A DNA stretch of 6,374 bases from Phycisphaerae bacterium (GTDB lineage Bacteria > Planctomycetota > Phycisphaerae > Sedimentisphaerales > SG8-4). The notes below the pieces were generated by a model that made no database searches, was not told the origin of the DNA, and was given only the letters and a program-made list of their open reading frames with translations. Made by a program: the position numbers and the translations under genes. Positions 1-5,508 of the stretch are shown here, one piece after another (the stretch's first letter is position 1; the number at the start of each line of letters is the position of its first letter). The DNA lies in contig JAUXAH010000111.1 of the NCBI GenBank assembly GCA_030614945.1, forward strand, positions 1 through 6,374, in the 5' to 3' direction.

Positions 1-476
1 AGAATGATATCTTCAGCGGCAAAGCCGGTCAGCACCTCGGCGCCAAGCTCTTTTGCAAGCCGCCCCAGCCACTTTGTCAGCTTGCTTATCGATACAATAT
101 AATCGCCTTTGTGTATCATCTGGCCGACAGAGAGCCGGAAAATCTTCGCCAGTTTGATTACAAAGAAAATGTTAAATGCCAGCTTCTTTCCCAGAAAGAA
201 CATCACGTTGTCTTCGTGGACCTTCCTGGCCAATACATCCCTTGCAGCTTCGCTGTCCTGCCAGCCGACAACAGCCAAATCCAGCAGTCTATGCAGCGCC
301 TCAACCTCTAAAACCGCACCAGAGAGATTATGGTTGCCCAGCTCAGGTGCTTTATCTACGACGCAAACGTCAATTTCCGGCTTTAGAACTTTCAGTTGTA
401 TCGCGCTTGCCAGGCCGGCCGGCCCCGCGCCAACTATCAGAACCGATACTTTGTTGTAATCTCTATTGTTTGACAC
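1..476 (-). CDS. ETF-quinone oxidoreductase (FixC/ETF-QO family), N-terminal part, cut by window edge
   Basis: This is a flavoprotein that accepts electrons from reduced electron transfer flavoprotein and passes them to the quinone pool at the membrane. The first 158 residues are visible. Residues 12-24 contain the Rossmann FAD-binding motif VGAGPAGLA. Residues 47-57 read GNHNLSGAVLE, close to the GAHTLSGAVLE signature of ETF-QO. Residues 124-138 (GDYIVSISKLTKWLG) and GFAA at 151-154 also match the ETF-QO pattern. The start is GTG at 476-474, with a strong Shine-Dalgarno GGAGGT (492-487) 10 bases upstream, inside the end of the upstream gene. Only 3 bases separate it from the etfBA stop, so the two are almost certainly co-transcribed and translationally coupled. 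The iron-sulfur part (C-terminal domain or a separate FixX) would lie outside the window. FixC proper is the alternative; ETF-QO fits slightly better. The family call is firm, the exact electron acceptor is inferred. Confidence 0.9.
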   Translation of the reverse strand, partial: MSNNRDYNKVSVLIVGAGPAGLASAIQLKVLKPEIDVCVVDKAPELGNHNLSGAVLEVEALHRLLDLAVVGWQDSEAARDVLARKVHEDNVMFFLGKKLAFNIFFVIKLAKIFRLSVGQMIHKGDYIVSISKLTKWLGRLAKELGAEVLTGFAAEDII

Positions 477-479
477 TTT

Positions 480-2576
480 TTATTCCACCTCCAACGCCTT
501 AACCAACTGCGGCACTGTGTCTTCAACATTCCCGACAATGTAATAATCGCACTGCTTTAATATCGGTGCGTTCGGGTCGCTGTTGATAGCGACAATGGTC
601 TCGGTGTTTGCAATGCCTATCATATGCTGAATCGCACCGGATATTCCCAGGGCAACGTAAATTTTCGGCCCGATGGATGTACCGGTTTGGCCGACCTGGT
701 GCACGCGTTCGATGAAGCCCTGCTCCACCGCTGCACGCGAAGCGCCTCTTTCAACCTCCGTACCCAACTTTTTGCTCAAGCCGGCACAAAGCGCACTCAC
801 AAGCCGCTCATAGTTGTCCCGGTTCTGCATACCCTTACCGCCGCTGACAACCACGTCGGCACCAAAGTTCACCTCACCAGTGCCCAGCTCTGTTTTTATA
901 ATTTTCAGACTAATATCGTCTTTGGAAAGCTCGACTTTGTGTTTGATGACTTTGCCCGTTCTTGACTCATCGGCGGGCAGTCTCTTCATAACGCCCGGCC
1001 TTGCGGTAGCCATCTGGGCCTTTGAATTTTTCGTACAGATAGTAGCCATAACGTTTCCGCCCAGGGCCGGCCGGGTCTGCAGCAGGATGCCTATCTGGCC
1101 CTTTCGTGAACTGTCCTTGATATCCAGTCCGGTGCAGTCGGCGGTCAGTCCGCAGCCAACCCTGTATGAGACCATCGGCGCCAGCATTCTGCCTTGAGGA
1201 GTTGCAGCATAGAGAACGATTTGTGGCCAGTATGTGGCTATCGCATCGGCAATGGCTTTGCGATGCGCAGCCGGGTCAAATATGCTGAGCAGCTTGTCCT
1301 CGATGATGTAGATGTTGTCTGCACCGGCGGCGATTAATTCTTTCGCCATTGGCTCGGCCTCGCAGCCGGCTATAGCAACGCCTACTCTGGTTTCCAGAGA
1401 ATCCGCAAGCGCACGTGCCTTACCGATAAGCTCACACGTCGCCGGATGTATCGCGCCATCACTGTGTTCGGCGACGACCCAAACCTCGCCCTCATAGCTT
1501 GGCTCGGTCAACTGCAAACCATTTATCATATCCTCCAATGCCTTCTTATGGAAATGCTCCCCTGCCGCAGCAAGAATCTTTTCCTTATTCGCATCATCAA
1601 TCCGGCTAATCTCGGTAATGCCGAGCTCCTTGAGCTTGTCGGCTAAAATTTCAAAATCTTCGTTTTCCTTTTTTGTCCCCTCGAAGCTTCTGTCAAACAA
1701 ACTCGCTCGCCTGCCGGGCAAAATGTAGCGGCTTGTTTGAGTATCGGCGTCCTCGCCGGCCTCGGCGCCGCTGCTCTTGAATTGGTCAACAAGCAGCCCG
1801 GCTAATGCTTTTGCATCGCCGACCTGCTCGCATTTTCTGGTGCTTTTGCCCGGTGGGAAAACCCGTATTACAGTCGTCTTCGAACCTTTAACGCCGATGT
1901 GGGTTGCCTGGATATCATCGCTGCCCCAGCGAATAATTTCCATCCTGCTCGCCTGTCGCGTTGCCGCAAATGTTGCAAACACAGGGTATTCATACTTGGC
2001 AACGGTTATTACCGCCGGCAGCTTCCTGGCGGCAACTACCTGGCTGCCGCCGCTGATAATGCGTGTGAATTCGAACCGCTTGTTTTTGAATTCCGCCCTG
2101 GTGACATAAGCTATACAGGGCAAACCCAGCTCTTCAGCGATTTGCGGCGGCACCTGGGCCGTGTCACCATCCACCGACTGCATTCCGCAAACGACATAAT
2201 AATCGCCGTCTGCTTTAAGAATTTCTCTGACTATTTTTCTAACAGCAAATGCTAAGGGATTTGCCGTTGCCACTGTATCCGCTCCGGCCAGGGTTCTGTC
2301 GGTCAGCAGCACAACCGTATCGGCGCATCGGCTCAAGCCGTATCGCAGGACCTCCTCAGCCATCGGCGGTCCCATAGTTAAGGCAATGATTTTGCCGTTC
2401 TTGTCACCGCTGTCCCGCCTCATCTGATTTGCAAAAGCCAGTGCCTGCGAGTCCAGCTCGTTGATTACGCTGGCCAGCCGGCTGCGGATGAGCGTGCCGG
2501 TCTCGAGGTCAAACGCATTGTCGGTGATTTGCGTTACGTCGGGAACCTGTTTTACCAGAACTATGTAATCACTCAT
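480..2576 (-). CDS. etfBA: Fused electron transfer flavoprotein, EtfB-EtfA in one chain
   Basis: This 698-aa protein joins both ETF subunits. Residues 1-265 are EtfB: KQVPDV near the start and VDGDTAQV at 135-142, the nucleotide-binding motif common in NADH-linked and bifurcating ETFs. The usual Gly after QV is Pro here (QVPP). Residues about 363-698 are EtfA: VWVVAEHSDG at 365-374, then the C-terminal FAD domain with GASRAAV (611-617), QVGQTG (627-632), GISGAIQH (644-651) and SDPNAPI (666-672). Between them lies a roughly 90-residue linker without family motifs, predicted here to be mostly helical after residue 305. It has no cysteine cluster, so no ferredoxin-like insert. The protein would collect electrons from acyl-CoA or other flavin dehydrogenases, or from NADH, and pass them to the ETF-QO encoded 3 bases downstream. 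Bifurcation is possible but not shown. The ATG at 2576-2574 has no strong Shine-Dalgarno; it sits at the end of a degenerate 7-bp repeat array. Fused EtfBA proteins are known but less common than separate subunits. Confidence 0.95.
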   Translation of the reverse strand: MSDYIVLVKQVPDVTQITDNAFDLETGTLIRSRLASVINELDSQALAFANQMRRDSGDKNGKIIALTMGPPMAEEVLRYGLSRCADTVVLLTDRTLAGADTVATANPLAFAVRKIVREILKADGDYYVVCGMQSVDGDTAQVPPQIAEELGLPCIAYVTRAEFKNKRFEFTRIISGGSQVVAARKLPAVITVAKYEYPVFATFAATRQASRMEIIRWGSDDIQATHIGVKGSKTTVIRVFPPGKSTRKCEQVGDAKALAGLLVDQFKSSGAEAGEDADTQTSRYILPGRRASLFDRSFEGTKKENEDFEILADKLKELGITEISRIDDANKEKILAAAGEHFHKKALEDMINGLQLTEPSYEGEVWVVAEHSDGAIHPATCELIGKARALADSLETRVGVAIAGCEAEPMAKELIAAGADNIYIIEDKLLSIFDPAAHRKAIADAIATYWPQIVLYAATPQGRMLAPMVSYRVGCGLTADCTGLDIKDSSRKGQIGILLQTRPALGGNVMATICTKNSKAQMATARPGVMKRLPADESRTGKVIKHKVELSKDDISLKIIKTELGTGEVNFGADVVVSGGKGMQNRDNYERLVSALCAGLSKKLGTEVERGASRAAVEQGFIERVHQVGQTGTSIGPKIYVALGISGAIQHMIGIANTETIVAINSDPNAPILKQCDYYIVGNVEDTVPQLVKALEVE
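487..492 (-). promoter_or_regulatory. Ribosome binding site for the ETF-QO gene
   Basis: GGAGGT on the minus strand, inside the last codons of etfBA and 10 bases before the GTG start. It decides the GTG start and supports coupled translation with etfBA. Confidence 0.75.
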
Positions 2577-2605
2577 ATTTCGTATCTCGTGCTTCGTACA
2601 GCGTA
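2571..2605 (-). repeat. Five degenerate 7-bp units running into the etfBA start codon
   Basis: Read toward the gene, the units are TACGCTG, TACGAAG, CACGAGA, TACGAAA and TATGAGT, all in the same 7-base phase. The etfBA ATG is inside the last unit. The array occupies the place where a Shine-Dalgarno sequence is expected, and only a weak GAG is present. The first unit differs by one base from TACGCTA in the array before the sigma-like gene at 3773-3807. Confidence 0.55.
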
Positions 2606-2715
2606 TTTAGTTTTGAATTAACCCAAAAATCAGCACTAAAAGCTTAAAGCGACAGCTATCGTGTTATCCAGACTACTTATGCAGAACAAATAAGTACCGA
2701 GATAATAAAATGGGT

Positions 2716-2744
2716 AATATATATCACAACCTGGCACGTGTCAA
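2716..2744 (-). promoter_or_regulatory. Sigma-70-type promoter for the etfBA operon
   Basis: On the minus strand, TTGACA (2744-2739) is a perfect -35, followed by a 17-base spacer and TATATT (2721-2716), a 5 of 6 match to the -10. Transcription should begin near 2709, giving a leader of about 130 bases. A near-palindrome, TGGCACGTGTCA (2732-2743), overlaps the -35 and could be an operator. The spacer holds TTGTGA, which is one half of the Rex redox-repressor consensus; the other half matches only 3 of 6 bases. Confidence 0.6.
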
Positions 2745-2771
2745 ACGGTATAAATCTGCTTTTATGCCGTT
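2744..2771. repeat. Inverted repeat just upstream of the etfBA -35
   Basis: AACGGTATAAA (2744-2754) pairs with TTTATGCCGTT (2761-2771), an 11-bp stem with one non-Watson-Crick position and a 6-base loop. It touches the -35 hexamer of the etfBA promoter. It may be an operator or the remains of a terminator-like hairpin; no clear T-run follows it. Confidence 0.4.
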
Positions 2772-2817
2772 ATTTCGTCAAAAATTGCTTTTGCGGTAAA
2801 AAAGTTTCGTTTAGTGC

Positions 2818-2846
2818 TTGTTCTGGATTGCGGAATAATGTTTAAT
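2818..2846 (+). promoter_or_regulatory. Weak candidate promoter for the corrinoid protein gene
   Basis: TTGTTC (2818-2823), a 17-base spacer and TTTAAT (2841-2846, 5 of 6) would start transcription near 2853, about 100 bases before the gene. The -35 is poor. An overlapping choice is TTACGG followed after 17 bases by TTAAAT. Neither is strong. Confidence 0.25.
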
Positions 2847-2882
2847 TACGGTTTTAATCGTCAAAAAGTTAAATGTAAGCAA

Positions 2883-2902
2883 GTCAACATAATTTTGTTG
2901 AC
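2883..2902. repeat. Inverted repeat in the corrinoid gene leader
   Basis: GTCAACA (2883-2889) and TGTTGAC (2896-2902) form perfect 7-bp arms around a 6-base spacer, a typical size for an operator of a dimeric regulator. Its right arm shares 2 bases with the 14-bp hairpin that follows, so in RNA the two stems would compete at their junction. Confidence 0.4.
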
Positions 2903-2940
2903 CCCGTTAGAAACCCGAAGGGAAAAGTTTCTAACGGGGT
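2901..2940 (+). repeat. Perfect 14-bp hairpin against the corrinoid gene ribosome binding site
   Basis: ACCCCGTTAGAAAC (2901-2914) and GTTTCTAACGGGGT (2927-2940) are perfectly complementary around a 12-base loop, which itself can extend the stem through CC and GG. No T-run follows, so it is not an intrinsic terminator. It ends one base before the GAGGTGA Shine-Dalgarno sequence. It could stabilise the mRNA 5' end, control translation, or be a copy of a dispersed palindromic element. Confidence 0.65.
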
Positions 2941-2941
2941 T

Positions 2942-2948
2942 GAGGTGA
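2942..2948 (+). promoter_or_regulatory. Ribosome binding site of the corrinoid protein gene
   Basis: GAGGTGA lies 6 bases before the ATG at 2955 and fixes that start. It directly follows the 14-bp hairpin. Confidence 0.75.
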
Positions 2949-2954
2949 ATAGAG

Positions 2955-3581
2955 ATGGCAGATTTGAAAGCATTGGCTGACGCAATTGTTAAAGGCGACC
3001 AAAATGCTGCGGTGGAAATTACCAGGACAGCCCTTGATGAAGGCACGGCGGCTAAAAGTGTTCTCGATGAGGGTTTAATTGCAGGTATGGACGTCGTTGG
3101 GAGCCGCTTCAAAAAAAATGAGTTTTACATACCTGAGGTACTTATTGCCGCCCGGGCAATGAAAATGGCGATGGAAATCCTTGAGCCGGAACTTGTCAAG
3201 GCCGGCGTCAAGCCGGTCGGAAAGTTTCTAATAGGGACCGTGCAGGGTGATTTGCACGATATTGGTAAAAATTTGGTGGCAATGATGCTAAAAGGAGCGG
3301 GCTTTGAGGTTATTGACCTCGGTGTCGATGTCGGGCCTGAAAAGTTTGTCGAGCAGGCCGGCAGCACCGGCATTCAGTTGATTGGTATGAGTGCGCTTTT
3401 GACTACAACAATGCCCGGTATGGAGAAAACCGTAAAGGCGCTGAAGGACGCGGGCGTTTCAGCCAGGATTATGATAGGGGGGGCACCGGTAACCCAGGGT
3501 TATGCCGACAAGATTGGTGCCGACGGCTATGCCCCCGATGCCGCTTCGGCCGTCGATATGGCCAAAAGCCTCGTTGCATAA
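2955..3581 (+). CDS. Cobalamin-binding methyltransferase corrinoid protein (MtbC/MttC/MtmC-like)
   Basis: This 208-aa cytoplasmic protein carries a methyl group on a bound corrinoid between a substrate-specific methyltransferase (methylamine, betaine, methanol or methoxy type) and an acceptor methyltransferase. Residues 1-85 form the helical cap domain, with GMDVVGSRFKKNEFYIPEV at 44-62, a hallmark of the family. Residues 88-208 form the Rossmann-like B12 domain: GDLHDIG at 98-104 gives the D-x-H-x-x-G motif, with His101 as lower cobalt ligand. S-x-L follows at 146-148 and GG at 175-176. The length is normal and all key residues are present. It has its own terminator and no methyltransferase, RamA-type activator or transporter beside it here, so the substrate cannot be told. 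The divergent ETF operon does not by itself show a shared pathway. The family is sure, the substrate unknown. Confidence 0.93.
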   Translation: MADLKALADAIVKGDQNAAVEITRTALDEGTAAKSVLDEGLIAGMDVVGSRFKKNEFYIPEVLIAARAMKMAMEILEPELVKAGVKPVGKFLIGTVQGDLHDIGKNLVAMMLKGAGFEVIDLGVDVGPEKFVEQAGSTGIQLIGMSALLTTTMPGMEKTVKALKDAGVSARIMIGGAPVTQGYADKIGADGYAPDAASAVDMAKSLVA

Positions 3582-3642
3582 AGAGGTGGCACAAGAGCAT
3601 AAGTGCATAAAGCAAAAGTAAGGAATTTTTTACTTTTTACCC

Positions 3643-3682
3643 AAAAACAGCCCTGCTGTCGTCAATCAGGACTGTTTTTTTT
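3643..3682 (+). terminator. Intrinsic terminator after the corrinoid protein gene
   Basis: AAAAACAGCCCTG (3643-3655) pairs with CAGGACTGTTTTT (3667-3679) with a single C-A mismatch across an 11-base loop, followed by a run of eight T (3675-3682). It lies 61 bases after the corrinoid gene stop. On the minus strand the mismatch becomes a G-U pair, but no gene there needs it. A small AT-rich stem (AAAAGTAA 3614-3621 with TTACTTTT 3630-3637) precedes it. Confidence 0.85.
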
Positions 3683-3700
3683 GTGCTTAATTTGGTAAAA

Positions 3701-3730
3701 TGGACACTTGGTCATAAGGGAAAATATAAT
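3701..3730 (+). promoter_or_regulatory. Near-consensus promoter for the sigma-like gene
   Basis: TGGACA (3701-3706, 5 of 6), an 18-base spacer and a perfect TATAAT (3725-3730). Transcription should start near 3737, inside the left arm of the 7-bp repeat array, so the mRNA leader of about 70 bases would be almost entirely repeat. Confidence 0.6.
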
Positions 3731-3807
3731 ATAGCGTTTAGCGGGTAGCGTATAGCGGATAGAAAAGGAAAACTATACGCTAAACGCTATATGCTATCCG
3801 CTATTCA
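3728..3807. repeat. Inverted array of degenerate 7-bp units forming the leader of the sigma-like gene
   Basis: The left arm holds CGTTTAG, CGGGTAG, CGTATAG and CGGATAG (3735-3762), preceded by a partial unit AATATAG. A 10-base spacer AAAAGGAAAA follows. The right arm holds CTATACG, CTAAACG, CTATATG, CTATCCG and CTATTCA (3773-3807). The shared pattern is CGnnTAG on the left and its complement CTAnnCG on the right. Three left units have exact complements on the right, in shuffled order, so several imperfect hairpins are possible. The array ends one base before the TTG at 3808. It leaves no Shine-Dalgarno sequence near the start; the only purine-rich motif, AAGGA, is in the loop about 40 bases upstream. 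Confidence 0.8.
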
Positions 3808-5508
3808 TTGGCTATGCGACAAATAAAAAATCAAAAATTAGCGCAATTGCTGACCCAGCTTCGATTTACGCCCCAGAAGCAGCGTCGAAAACAGCTCGAT
3901 GCCGCCGAAAAACTCTTTGCGATTATCGACAGGGACAAGGAATATCCCTTCGAGTTTGTGTGCTTCCGCATCACGGGTTTTCACCCTAAGGACGCAGCGG
4001 AGCAGCAGCTCATAAAAGGCGACGAACTTGCTGAGGACCTGCAGATTTTCATCGCTAAGCTAAGCGGCCGGCTTGCGCGTCCCGTCGCTGAGCAACGTGA
4101 AAAAGTTTATACCATTGAAGAACTTGCAGCAGCTCTCGGCGTTTCAACAAAAACAATTCATCGCTGGCGAAAACAAGGTCTGATTGCCCGAAAATTCATC
4201 TTTGACGATAACAAAAAACGTTCCGGCTTTTTGCAATCGGCCGTTAATAAATTCATCAAGGCAAATCCAGATCTCGTTGCGAAAGCAAAAATCTTTACGC
4301 GACTGACAAACAAACAAAAACAACTGATTATAAGACAGGCCAGGGCGCTTGCGGCCAAGACGACAATGAGCCGCTATCAAATCATAAACCGGATAGCAGC
4401 TCAAATCGGCAAGGTCCACGAAACCGTCAGGTACACAATCGCCAACTACGAAAAGGCCAATCCTGATAAGTCTGTTTTTAACGAGCCGCCCGGCGTAATC
4501 AGCCCCGCCCAGGCAGCCGAACTCTATAAGCTGTTCAAACAAGGCACCAGCGTCAAAGAGTTGATGAGGCGCTTCAATCGTAGTAAAAGCTCGATATATC
4601 GGATTATAAATCGACGAAGGGCAAAGGCACTTCTGGCCAGAAAAATTGAATTCATCGCCAGCGACGAATTTCTCCAGGAAGGCGTCACAAAAAAGATCCT
4701 CGCAAAGCCAATGAAGATGGACAAGCCCGTCTCTGCTAAAAAGCTTGAGCCATTCGAATTAGTCGGCGAGCATCTCCTGCCCGAGTACCTGCAGAAATTA
4801 AAGGAAACCCCTGTCCTAAATCGAGAACGCGAAGTCGAGCTGTTCCGCAGATATAATTACCTGAAATACCTGGCTTGCATAACCAGAACGGGTATGAAAC
4901 CCGCTCGTGTCTCGGGTTCTCGGATAAACGAAATAGAAAACTATCTGGCCGAGGCCGAGAAAATCAAAAAAATGATAATCGAGGCAAACCTGCGACTTGT
5001 CGTCAGCATCGCAGGCAAACACGCTGCCGGCGGCCCTAATTTTCTGGAATTGGTAAGCAAGGGTAATTTCGCACTGACCAAAGCAGTCGAAGAATTCGAT
5101 TATACAAGGGGCATTCGATTCAGCAAGCATGCTTCATTGAACATTGCCAAAGAATATGCAAAGGTGTCCGGTAAAAGTACAGAGCTCACCAGGGAAAAAG
5201 TGGGTTCATTAGCAAATATCCAGCGTTATTTGAGAACCACAGAAGCCATAGGTGTCGTCTCCATCGAACGTGCACGTCAGAGCCTGGCCCAGGTTATCAA
5301 GGATGAGCTTAACGAGCGCGAGCAGTATATAATCTTAAATCATTTCGGCCTGGTCGGCTCGCCGATAAAAAAGATGACAAAGACCTTGAAGCAAATCGGC
5401 GAAGATTTGGACCTCGGCAAAGAAAGAGTCCGCCAGATTGAACTGATTGCCCTGCAAAAATTGAGACAATCCCTCAGCAGCGAAGAATTCGAACTGCTGA
5501 CCGGCTAA
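3808..5508 (+). CDS. Sigma-70-family-like transcription factor with three N-terminal helix-turn-helix segments
   Basis: This 566-aa protein ends in a sigma factor module. Residues 313-350 resemble region 1.2 (LNREREVELFRRYNYLKY). Residues 383-451 are region 2 (IEANLRLVVSIAGKH, FLELVSKGNFALTKAVEEFDYTRG). Residues 500-553 are region 4, with LNEREQYIILNHFGL and GKERVRQIELIALQKLR, the -35-binding helix. Region 3 appears shortened to about 45 residues. Compared with E. coli sigma-70, the melting and -10 residues are changed: Tyr425 is Ile436, Tyr430 is His441, Trp433 is Leu444, Trp434 is Asn445; only Phe427 (Phe438) remains. The N-terminal half has a MerR/excisionase-like HTH at 101-150 (TIEELAAALGVSTKTIHRWRKQG), a second HTH at about 187-215, and a resolvase-like HTH at about 232-272. 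Residues 1-95 are unrecognised. It may be an alternative sigma factor or a sigma-derived DNA-binding regulator. The start is TTG 3808 (numbering used) or ATG 3814; ATG is perhaps likelier, but neither has a Shine-Dalgarno sequence. No frame upstream helps, because a stop lies at 3781. Confidence 0.85.
   Translation: MAMRQIKNQKLAQLLTQLRFTPQKQRRKQLDAAEKLFAIIDRDKEYPFEFVCFRITGFHPKDAAEQQLIKGDELAEDLQIFIAKLSGRLARPVAEQREKVYTIEELAAALGVSTKTIHRWRKQGLIARKFIFDDNKKRSGFLQSAVNKFIKANPDLVAKAKIFTRLTNKQKQLIIRQARALAAKTTMSRYQIINRIAAQIGKVHETVRYTIANYEKANPDKSVFNEPPGVISPAQAAELYKLFKQGTSVKELMRRFNRSKSSIYRIINRRRAKALLARKIEFIASDEFLQEGVTKKILAKPMKMDKPVSAKKLEPFELVGEHLLPEYLQKLKETPVLNREREVELFRRYNYLKYLACITRTGMKPARVSGSRINEIENYLAEAEKIKKMIIEANLRLVVSIAGKHAAGGPNFLELVSKGNFALTKAVEEFDYTRGIRFSKHASLNIAKEYAKVSGKSTELTREKVGSLANIQRYLRTTEAIGVVSIERARQSLAQVIKDELNEREQYIILNHFGLVGSPIKKMTKTLKQIGEDLDLGKERVRQIELIALQKLRQSLSSEEFELLTG

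Larger units (their letters stand above)
2577..2954. other. Divergent intergenic region between etfBA and the corrinoid protein gene
   Basis: This AT-rich 378-base stretch holds no convincing gene; a reading frame on the minus strand at its right end is a shadow of the corrinoid protein gene and its hairpin. It contains the etfBA promoter, a weak candidate promoter for the corrinoid gene, and several inverted repeats. One not listed separately is TACTTAT (2674-2680) with ATAAGTA (2690-2696), a 7-bp perfect stem in the etfBA leader. I saw no cobalamin-riboswitch B12 box, although the gene downstream encodes a B12 protein. Confidence 0.7.

Noticed and set aside
109..502. Three plus-strand open frames over the ETF-QO gene
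   Set aside because: The minus-strand translation shows clear ETF-QO motifs and a good ribosome binding site, so these are antisense shadows.
2901..2940. Intrinsic terminator before the corrinoid gene
   Set aside because: The stem is strong but no T-run follows on the plus strand, and no plus-strand gene precedes it.
2577..2954. Cobalamin riboswitch before the corrinoid gene
   Set aside because: No B12 box-like motif or the expected long conserved core could be found; the hairpins present are simple inverted repeats.
2861..3112. Minus-strand 83-aa open frame over the corrinoid gene start
   Set aside because: It lies mostly inside a well-supported gene on the other strand, has no recognisable family, and runs through the hairpin; it is a shadow frame.
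3728..3807. CRISPR array or attachment site
   Set aside because: Units are 7 bp, degenerate and inverted, without spacers or a neighbouring cas or integrase gene.
4105..4632. Transposase or resolvase reading of the HTH-rich part of the sigma-like gene
   Set aside because: The HTHs are in the same uninterrupted frame as sigma regions 2 and 4, no catalytic DDE or serine recombinase motif is visible, and no terminal inverted repeats flank it.
4144..5130. Minus-strand open frames inside the sigma-like gene
   Set aside because: They show no family features and lie opposite a coherent protein with clear sigma regions 2 and 4.
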